Source of the DNA: Saccoglossus kowalevskii
Lineage: Eukaryota > Hemichordata > Enteropneusta > Harrimaniidae
Assembly: GCF_000003605.2 (NCBI RefSeq)
Contig: NW_003108083.1
Location: 696,666-715,125, forward strand
Reading direction: 5' to 3'
DNA length: 18,460 nt
Below are positions 10,534-18,460 of the stretch, piece after piece. The notes below the pieces were generated by a model that saw only the letters and a program-made list of their open reading frames with translations, did not search any database and was not told where the DNA came from. How positions within the stretch are numbered: position 1 is the first letter of the stretch; the number at the start of each line of letters is the position of its first letter. A program made the translations under genes and the position numbers.

Positions 10534-10541
10534 TCACGTGA
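10534..10541. promoter_or_regulatory. TCACGTGA E-box (CLEAR / M-box type)
   Basis: The palindrome TCACGTGA, extended to TCACGTGACC, matches the site bound by MiT/TFE and USF bHLH factors. It lies 20 bp upstream of the CTCF-like motif at 10562. Function is inferred only. Confidence 0.3.
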
Positions 10542-10561
10542 CCGTAATAGACCATATGTCG

Positions 10562-10575
10562 TCAGCAGGGGGCGC
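10562..10575 (+). promoter_or_regulatory. CTCF-like motif (13 of 14 consensus positions)
   Basis: TCAGCAGGGGGCGC matches the core CCASYAGRKGGCRS at all but the first position. The CTCF motif is conserved across bilaterians. The match sits in AT-rich DNA where such a GC-rich word is rare. Confidence 0.4.
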
Positions 10576-12767
10576 ATTATTGTCCGGTTAAAACCTGGTG
10601 GCACTGCTGTTCGATTTCATCACCTGAACAAAATACAATATTTATAATATCCGCATTACATTCAAATATTTACCACGTCCATTTTACTAAGCACAGACGC
10701 GTAACTCGAGTTTTAAAATAGGCATAACAGGTTTCTACCTGTACGTTGTAATAAAGTGTCACCATGGATATCGGTTGTTGTCATGTTTTATTCCATGTAA
10801 TACTGATAAAAATGACCCAGGTGGTATCAATTGAGTATATTTAAAACTATCTACATATGTAAACACTTTCTAGACAGCTGGACCACGAATTCTACAGGTA
10901 TTTGCATAAATATACGTTATTTTTACATGACAGGTTACCATGCGTGTAATCATTAAGTACACCGCCGTTGATTTCGGCCTAGTAATACACATATTCGAAA
11001 AAGAATTGATAATTCATTTCCATTTAAGTTTGTCTAGCGTTGTTATTCCAAAACGGGGAAATAACATAAAGTCGCGACCTGATTTTTTTAGGGGAAGCGT
11101 CTGTTATATGTATAGTTAAAAATACGATTCATAAAAAAAATATTCTGAAATACTTGTGAACTTGTCAACTATCTGTTAGTGCGTAACTGATGTCTAAACT
11201 TAAATAAATAAAATATATTTTCGCAAACATCGACCCGTTGCATTGGTTGATTGCCGAACGTAGCCTCTGAACCAAGGTGACGCGGTAAAACTACAATTGA
11301 TTTGATCGGTGAGCCTAAAGCCAGCGTAATATTTCAAATAACGCGCTAATCACTGCGGTGCAAAGGCGGTATATCTCACGGCCAATAAACAATAACCCAA
11401 CCTATATGCTCCAAGATAGAATGTATATTTCAATACAGCTTACATATTTCACTCGACGAAAACGAACATTTAAATCTTGGGACGTAAAACGCAGCCCGGA
11501 GCAATATACATAAACACAGCAAGCGACGATCATAAATTCTTTTCTGCGGCATATTTTTCACTCATAAAATTTCTTAAATCCATGAATTATTTTTCCCATT
11601 TTATGATCTTGTCATTTCAGCGGATATAAGCAATGTGAATATGTTGTGTTATGTCTTAGTAAATAGTATGCGGATGTCATTTGAACAAAAATAAAACGTG
11701 CGCCACCATGACGCGAAATAATTGGTAAACATCATTTTACATGAGTATTTATTTTTTGTTTAAATATTTTTTAAATCTTAAGTCAGTCTATATATGTTCC
11801 AATCTTAACATATAAACAAAGCTGGTAAAAAGTGTCCAATTTCGAACACCCCGAGCAGTTTAAAAAAGCCCGTGGAATAAGCGATCAATCAATTGTTTCT
11901 ATTATGATTAGTTGTTTTTAGTTATGAAAGGGCATTAAATAGTACTCCTATGAATGGTAAGCAACGAATCGACGCGCAAATATTCCGTTGGCGATAAATG
12001 AAACCTTTAAAACTATTCCTCATGAAGTTTCCTGTGCCATTGCAAAATGGTTTGACAGTTCGTAGTTTATCAACTCAGATCTAACGGATGGTAAATAATA
12101 GACAGTTGTTAAATAAACAGCAATGCAGCGTGTACTATTGATATACATTAACACAGATATAAGTTATATATAAACAGTACGTCAGATGGCGGTGATGCGT
12201 CATTCGTATGTATAGGAAGGTGTTTGTTTACGATGGGGATGAGTGAGACATGTTTGTTTTACGTCAAAACTGTGATTTCATTATAATATGCATATTTGAA
12301 AATATGGATGGTTAGCTTACATTTTGTCACTTCATGTACCAAGTATACTAATTATTCTAGTGAAATAATGATTCTAAGCCCTCGTATCATTCATTTGATA
12401 GATAATTCGATATATAGTAAAGTAGTTCTCGTGTGGAAATATTTAGTTAACCACACATTAAGGAAAACGTTTAATAAATACTGTTTTGTTTGAGCTTGAT
12501 GTCAACATATTTTTTATTAGGACTACTGTGCCTAAAGTCACGGACAAAATAATTTTTTTTCTAATATATTTCAATGTATGTTTGTTAATGTTAGTATTGT
12601 TTAATATTCCATGTTAAAAAAAAGTTTGCCTATACGGGCATGCGCGAATTATCCTGGGGTTTATGGGGTATAAACTGGAGTAAAACTTCGACTATACTTT
12701 ACAAACATTACTTAAAATATATTAAATAAATATAAATAAATATTTGATATACTGAAAACTGTTATTC

Positions 12768-12770
<3 letters not shown>
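10576..12770. other. Unassigned AT-rich DNA, about 2.2 kb
   Basis: Stop codons are dense in all frames and no gene, tRNA or transposon end is recognisable. A weaker CTCF-like word (CAGATGGCGG) lies near 12184-12193. Two AATAAA hexamers (12725 and 12735) precede the poly(A) tract. Confidence 0.5.

Positions 12771-12809
<39 letters not shown>
12771..12809 (+). repeat. Poly(A) tract, 39 A
   Basis: A pure run of 39 adenines. Two AATAAA signals at 12725-12730 and 12735-12740 precede it by about 30-45 nt, slightly far for a normal cleavage site. It may be the tail of a retrotransposed transcript or simply a homopolymer microsatellite. No target-site duplication or coding remnant was found to decide. 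Confidence 0.9.
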
Positions 12810-12811
<2 letters not shown>

Positions 12812-15255
12812 AAGGAAATGATCTGTAACCCAAAAAGTGACAAAATTGATTGGCTAATACTTAAGCCAAAATAGCGTATCGCGCAGCTAATTTATTCAAT
12901 TATAAATATACGAATGATATGTATACAATCAACTAGGTTTTATGAAATAAACTCAAAATTACGCTCCAGATACATCTCAAATAGTAACCTTTGACCATGG
13001 ATATATAAAAATAGACATGTAAATAGAAAAATTATATTAGAAAATAGAAGAAATGCATTATTACGTTATCAGATATATTTTTTTAAAGTGCATTTTTCTC
13101 GTTTTCCCACCTTAATTGAACTTCTTAATCTGTTCAATTACTGTCCATAACTTAGGCAGGGACAGCTTACGTAGCTCGGACATAATAATATCGTTGTTCA
13201 CTTTGATTTAAAGTCATATATAATCTTTCTATGTTTGAAACAAATGTAATGTGACTACTAAAACCTGTACATATTTATCTTAGTCTGATCGTATGTAATG
13301 TAATTGACATGACCTGGATTTGTATTTCGGAGACACAGTTAATTTCATCGCTTAAGGTTGTATATAACCTTCTAGATCGGAGATAAATGTCATCGAGTTA
13401 GTTCCCTATCAGGCGGTACAATATATATGCGATGTTTCACCGTCACTTTGCATGTTTTCGTTAATGCGTAACATGTATTATCCCCTCCCTTTTTTGTTCA
13501 AATGCAAATGTTAAAATATATCATTTTCGTACGTGACAATATGTGTGTACAGGCTCTTTAAATAACTGACCCGTTTCATGTGTACGCATATCAGTGATCT
13601 GTTTCAGCTGCGACGGTTATACTGTGCACTAATATACGGTGACTAATCCCCGGTTATAGGCTCTCTTGAGTATGATTAGATGGTGTGATCAATGGCTTAT
13701 GACTATAAATATGTTCGAAGATATAACTTTTCATTTATTGCAAAGCTTGCAAAATACGGCCGAGGGATTATAACTGGCTCGTTTTTATGAAAGTACGATT
13801 TAAGCTTCAAATGGGAATATATATATTGTTTCCATGGTAATATTGATGTGTTTGTCGTTTGTGCTGATCACAATATGAGGTCACTTGATGGGGTAACGTT
13901 TCATTAACTACTTTTTAACAATCATAACCTCGTATTGCCATGCATTATTTAGTTATAATGTGGTCTTATTTCTATGGAAATGCATAGTTACATTTTATAG
14001 ATTACAAGTAGTTTTAACATCGAAATTAAAAATGAAAATACTTTGTAAAAAATGTTAATGTTAACCAACTATTCTAAATGACTTCCTATATGTTATTTGC
14101 TTATATCACGAAAATGTGATAAATTCAAGACCATTTTGGACGGATTCAAATCAGCGTTCATTGAACCCCATGGAATCAACAAACAGTTCAACTCATTTGT
14201 TGAGCTAACTACCTAAGGCGCGTTATTTGTTCTATTGTGGAATTTTTTGTGATTCTAATTTATGGTTCATGCGCGTTCCTACGTTTCTATGTTCTACCTG
14301 TACGTTTTAACATTTTCTTCTATGCTATCGTTAAAGAGCCATTGCTCGAAACGTCTAGCTATTTTTAATAGTTATTTAGGACTACGATTACCAAATTTCA
14401 TCTTCTATATATCATATTTATCAGTCCGAGCAGCGTTTATTTATTCATTGAACGTAGCTGTACGTCCTTGATTTAATATGAAATCGCACTGCCAAGAATG
14501 GCAACAGGAAATTGTTGTCTGGAATTGAATGGGTTGATTTGTATATGCCATCTCACAAAACAAAACGGCAATGTCACTGCAAGTCAGTGTATACTGCGTA
14601 AACAGTATTTAGAAATCATTAGCGCCATCAAATCAACCAACAGTCTCGCCCACACATTGGTGGAGGTGAAGTGTGAAGAAGAAAAAACACGTATGTAGGA
14701 CAATATCATTGCCTACGCTGTGGTAGATTAGTTCATGTGTGTAGTTAAATCTTAAAATATAAATGATGGGGAGGGGTGAAAAAATACGTTTAGATAATAC
14801 GGCGATTGGTATACCAAAGCCGTGCGTGTAATGTGCTATCCCGTGGTGCATCTGGCTTGGTCGCGTGGTCATTCATTGCGTTAAACCGAATTGACCTTAG
14901 CCGCAAATAGACGCCGAGACGAGGGAGCCGTGAGACCTGTTATTGTTATTTATTTGATGGGCAAAAACAAGTATGCAATCGCTCTCAGTCCAGCGGGATC
15001 CTTGTGGATAGTATTTGGCTATCTGTGTCATTTAAGTTTTCAAATCCGAAATTTTTGAAGTGAAAGTGAAAAGCACTGTAATTCAATAAGCTTTATAAGC
15101 GTACTGTTAATTGTACTTCTTTCAATAGAGGCCATGCGCGTTCAGTATCACCAGGTATTTTTGTTCGATTGCGTCATACAATCTGGGTACAATCTACTAT
15201 CTTGTTCGTAGTCGGCTTCCAATAATCACTAAAATCGACTTCCAAATATCAATAT
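12810..15255. other. Unassigned AT-rich DNA, about 2.4 kb
   Basis: ORFs are short and lack domain signatures. Near-consensus X-box words occur (GTTTCCATGGTAAT at 13828-13841 and ATTTCTATGGAAAT near 13968), each one mismatch from RYYNYY-AT-RRNRAC. That shows how easily the consensus appears by chance here. Confidence 0.5.
13113..13140. repeat. Perfect 9-bp inverted repeat
   Basis: TAATTGAAC (13113-13121) and GTTCAATTA (13132-13140) are exact reverse complements separated by 10 nt. The arms contain homeodomain-type TAATTG cores. Hairpin or paired sites are both possible. Confidence 0.5.
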
Positions 15256-15280
15256 ATGACGACACTGAAGGCAGGTAAGT
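15256..15280 (+). other. Candidate short first coding exon with consensus splice donor
   Basis: ATG at 15256 opens a frame (Met-Thr-Thr-Leu-Lys-Ala) that runs into GCAG|GTAAGT at 15271-15280, a perfect match to the animal 5' splice consensus. A TCACGTGA E-box lies 40 bp downstream. A 19-nt coding exon cannot be confirmed without a transcript, and no matching downstream exon was recognised. A chance donor is quite possible. Confidence 0.15.
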
Positions 15281-15318
15281 GTTTGAAACACCGTGAAAAT
15301 GCCAAAAAAAGGATGTAA

Positions 15319-15326
15319 TCACGTGA
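15319..15326. promoter_or_regulatory. TCACGTGA E-box (CLEAR / M-box type)
   Basis: A second exact TCACGTGA, in the context AATCACGTGACT. It lies 40 bp past the candidate splice donor and shortly before an AACAGCTG E-box near 15371. Function is inference. Confidence 0.3.
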
Positions 15327-15684
15327 CTAATTTGTTTGTATACACAAGACGGTGATTGTGAGCGTCACGAAACAGCTGCCAACGAGCCTACAAGCTGCTG
15401 GGATAATCGTACGGAATATAGTCCGTGATAGTTTTAGTGTGCAATTGAACATTCATTTAGAAAACCCATCGCAGTAGTGTTTTCGTCCGATGGAAGATTA
15501 ATCTCAGTGAAATGGGATGACCTCCCTGGCGATGTTTAATGATAGTAACCGTTGATGGCACTGACAGTGACTGATTGCTATATAATAGTGCGATAAATAG
15601 CTTCTAATCGCCAGAGAATTCAAGTACAAAGCTACGTATGTAAGTCATACTCTTCCTAGTTAGATATCGTACAAACACACACTT

Positions 15685-15713
15685 TGCAATCAGTGAGCCG
15701 TATACTGATTGCA
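15685..15713. repeat. Perfect 10-bp inverted repeat hairpin
   Basis: TGCAATCAGT (15685-15694) pairs exactly with ACTGATTGCA (15704-15713) around a 9-nt loop. There is no U-tract or longer stem to suggest a terminator or microRNA. Confidence 0.6.
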
Positions 15714-15895
15714 GGGCACAATCAATTCTCTTGTATATGTGTACAATACAATGTTAACGAGTCTATCAACCCTTAGGAACGATTTAGAAATATGGTGTTA
15801 TGGTGACAAATTAGGGTTAACAAAAATGATTCAAAGTGGGGGTTAACAGGTTGATGCTATTTAGTCCAGTAATCGCCGCTTGATCGTGAAATTGG

Positions 15896-15909
15896 GCGCC
15901 CCCTGGTTA
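15896..15909 (-). promoter_or_regulatory. CTCF-like motif, minus strand (12 of 14)
   Basis: The reverse complement reads TAACCAGGGGGCGC and matches CCASYAGRKGGCRS except at the first two positions. It faces the plus-strand motif at 10562, giving a convergent pair about 5.3 kb apart. Confidence 0.35.
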
Positions 15910-16002
15910 TATAGAGTGATGTATTATACAATAAGCTTCGTATGGATTACACGGTTCAGCAGTTGGCAATATTTCGGAGCAAATATTGCTATTACTATAG
16001 GC

Positions 16003-16016
16003 ACTATAGAGGGCGC
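16003..16016 (+). promoter_or_regulatory. Weaker CTCF-like motif (11 of 14)
   Basis: ACTATAGAGGGCGC fits the final ten core positions (YAGRKGGCRS) perfectly but misses three in the 5' part. It lies about 100 bp from the minus-strand motif at 15896. Confidence 0.2.
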
Positions 16017-16627
16017 AGTACTGTTTTCAGTTAGTTCATGTTCGGTCGTAGATTAAAATATTTGAACGGGTGATTCACTCTCATTTCAAAGTGTTGTGGT
16101 ATTGATGTAAGTGTGCAATGTTCATTTTTGTATAAGAGATAATTGGAAACTTAGAAAAGTGCGTTCCAGGCTGTCTCGGATTTTATCCTCATATAAAATG
16201 CAACCAAATAGTAATCGCAAAGCTTTGTTGGTGTATTGAGACTGATATGTGAATATATTTTATGGTCTGAATTTGCATTCATTGAGTGACAAAAACAAGG
16301 ATTCCCCGGGATTCTGCTTTTCTTGGAACAGTACCGTTAGATAAGTAACTTCGTACACAGAATCATATGGGAAGCCGAAACGATCGCCACCAGCGTTCAG
16401 ATATGCTGGAAATATGTTTCCCAAAATTCGCACAAACTCATACCATGAAAATCAGTTCACATGGTAGACTCGAGACCCCAATGTAGCTGTATGAGTTCTT
16501 TCAGAGTAACTTTAAAACGTGCTTAGTTATCTATATATGCTGTATCTTGTGTTGTTTTTGCGTACCGTACTTAACGTTTCTGGGATTGTACCAAAGCGTA
16601 ATTGCTTGAACGTTTAACCGTAAAACC

Positions 16628-16640
16628 GTTGCCAGGCAAC
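16628..16640. promoter_or_regulatory. RFX-like palindrome with one-base spacer
   Basis: GTTGCCAGGCAAC is a perfect GTTGCC/GGCAAC palindrome around a single A. RFX sites normally have a two-base spacer, so binding would be atypical. Confidence 0.2.
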
Positions 16641-17436
16641 TGTTCAAACATACATTGACATTATTTTGAGACGGATTTCACATTAGATATACAAGTTTGC
16701 GCGTGGCAATGAACACATCAATCATCAGGGTTTGTCAATTAGTATCGTTCACGTCGTGGTCATTTACGGTCATATTGTTTTGCGTCCATATTAAAATTGC
16801 TAATCGAAAGCGTTATGCTGAACGAATTTTATAACTGACTAATCAACGAGCTTTAAATTATGTTGAACCAAACACGGGAAAATAAAACTAACTTTGGAAA
16901 AAAAAGCCATTACCTCTTGATCATTCACCTTCCCTGAAACGCGACTCAGCCAGAACAGAGCCATTTTAAAACCTAATAGATTTAATCAACGAAACTGCCA
17001 ATATCTAAGATTCCAGAATTACCTTTCAAATCGCAGATTTCAATCCAGTTCAAGCGTTTTCACCGGTGTAATCCCCCGGGCATACGCGTTTTAATTTCAA
17101 CTCTAGTAAAACACTTCGGCGTCGGATCATAACGGCTGTTACACGTAATCCATTGCAAAGTATATCGAAATCCTCTGTGTACATTTCTCATTTACTGAAT
17201 AGCCATACAAAGGATTGGCGGATGCTGTTTACTTTGTTCAAGTGTATAGACTTACAATTCCTATAACGTTTAAAGGTTTCCGGATAAGCCTAGTGACGCA
17301 CATGCGTGAAGTAATTATGCCAGGAAAGTCACGATTTTATATAAATATTCGATGATAATCCAATTTTCGGTTGATACATAACAGCACTCATGGTTATGTG
17401 GCCATTATTTGTGCAAACTGTGAGCGACCTCAGCTG

Positions 17437-18460
17437 TATACATATAATCATATGAACACGGTTACAGATGTGTTCATATAAACAATGTACACGGTTACAC
17501 ATGAATTCATGTGAATAATGTACACGATTACACATGTATTCATATTAACAATGTACACGGTTACACATGTATTCATATAAACAATGTACACGGTTACACA
17601 TGTATTCATATAAACAATGTACACGGTTACACGTGCATTCATATGAACAATGTACATGGTTACACATGTATGCATATGAACAATGTACACGGTTACACAT
17701 GTATTCATATAAACAATGTACACGGTTACACATGTATTCATATAAACAATGTACACGGTTACACATGTATTCATATAAACAATGTACACGGTTACACATG
17801 TATTCATATAAACAATGTACACGGTTACACATGTATGCATATAAACAATGTACACGGTTACACATGTATTCATCGGAACACTGTACATGGTTACACATAT
17901 AATCATGGGAACAATGTACACGGTTACACGTGTGTTCATATAAACAATTTACATGGTTACACATGTATTCACATGAACAATGTGCATGGTGACACATAGA
18001 TTCATATGAACAATGTACACGGTTAGACATGTATGCATATGAACAGTGTACAATGTTACACATATATTCATATTCATATAAACAATGTACACGGTTACAC
18101 ATGTATTCATATGAGCAATGTACACATTTACACATATACTCATATGAACAATGTACACGGTTACACATTTATTCACATGAACAATTTACAAGGTTACACA
18201 TGTATTCATGTGAATAATGAACATGGTTACACATGTTTTCATATGAGCAATGTACACGGTTACACATATACTCATATGAACAATGTACACGGTTACGCAT
18301 TTATTCACATGAACAATTTACAAGATTACACATGTATTCATGTGAATAATGAACACGGTTACACAAGTTTTCATATGAGCAATGTACACGGTTACACATA
18401 TACTCATATGAACAACGTACATCGTTACACATTTATTCACAAGAACAATTTACAAGGTTG
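17437..18460. repeat. 33-bp minisatellite, about 31 units, runs off the window
   Basis: The unit is roughly ACACGGTTACACATGTATTC followed by ATATAAACAATGT. Its period is exactly 33 bp, checked at 17521, 17554 and 17587. Units between about 17694 and 17836 are nearly identical and the outer ones are more diverged, as expected after recent local expansion. The first unit lacks part of its sequence, and one unit near 18059-18080 carries a 6-bp ATTCAT insertion. Several hexamers in the unit are palindromes (TGTACA, ACATGT, CATATG), and many units contain the 10-bp palindrome TTCATATGAA. Because 33 is divisible by 3, frames stay open on both strands (17448-17939, 17511-17999, 17545-18168 and others). 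These are repeat artefacts, not genes. Confidence 0.97.
18117..18460. repeat. 132-bp higher-order repeat (4 x 33 bp)
   Basis: Four distinguishable unit types recur in fixed order: ...CATATACTCATATGAAC, ...CATTTATTCACATGAAC, a unit starting AATTTACAAG, and a unit starting AATGAACA and ending in CATATGAGC. The diagnostic ATGAGC starts at 18111, 18243 and 18375, exactly 132 bp apart. The blocks are 18117-18248, 18249-18380 and a third from 18381 cut by the window end. This shows block-wise amplification, as in satellite DNA. Confidence 0.9.

Larger units (their letters stand above)
15281..17436. other. Unassigned DNA, about 2.2 kb
   Basis: No coding exon or RNA gene could be supported. The interval holds the TCACGTGA E-box, a perfect hairpin (15685-15713), two GGGTTAACA words near 15813 and 15841, two CTCF-like motifs and a GTTGCCAGGCAAC palindrome. 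Confidence 0.5.

Noticed and set aside
12184-12193. CAGATGGCGG as a fourth CTCF-like site
   Set aside because: It fits only the ten-position half of the core, and the 5' part does not match.
17448-18217. Several overlapping ORFs up to 207 codons on both strands with 11-residue repeats
   Set aside because: They lie wholly inside the 33-bp minisatellite. The unit length is divisible by three, so frames stay open on both strands without coding selection.

Overview
The window looks like AT-rich, non-coding nuclear DNA from an animal, most likely a marine invertebrate. The mobile-element remnants vaguely suggest a mollusc, but I cannot name the organism. The evidence is long pure (TA)n tracts, a 39-base poly(A) run, short non-autonomous DNA transposons, a long 33-bp minisatellite, and no bacterial-style gene packing. 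Every long ORF is either inside simple or tandem repeats or has no recognisable domain, so I annotate no protein-coding gene. One weak first-exon candidate (ATG plus a consensus splice donor, near 15256-15280) is listed at low confidence.

Layout. 1-1121: flank with an RFX X-box-like motif, four (AT)n tracts (two of 92 and 97 bp), and a GC-richer block (about 760-1020) whose end resembles the 3' end of an RTE-type LINE or related SINE and runs into a (TA)n tract. 1122-2883: AT-rich DNA with one degenerate tandem patch. 2884-5562: a head-to-tail duplication of a roughly 850-bp sequence. Copy A (2884-4711) carries two extra blocks: a roughly 185-bp block starting with a tRNA-like A box, and a 703-bp inverted-repeat transposon (3717-4419). 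Copy B (4712-5562) keeps the empty site, so the insertion can be read directly. Both copies contain a 51-bp array of CCAAT motifs, four units in A and three in B. 5563-7741: unassigned DNA. 7742-7949: a 208-bp hAT-like MITE. 7950-17436: about 9.5 kb of unassigned DNA with hairpins, TCACGTGA E-boxes, CTCF-like motifs and a poly(A) tract. 17437-18460, and probably beyond: a 33-bp minisatellite whose last 344 bp form a 132-bp (4 x 33) higher-order repeat.

The strongest results are structural. They are the transposon with its paralogous empty site, its modular internal copies of the terminal repeat, its strong CpG enrichment over AT-rich flanks, and the change from simple 33-bp repeats to a 132-bp higher-order repeat. 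The regulatory motifs are sequence matches only. No gene in view acts with them, so any regulatory link is inference.
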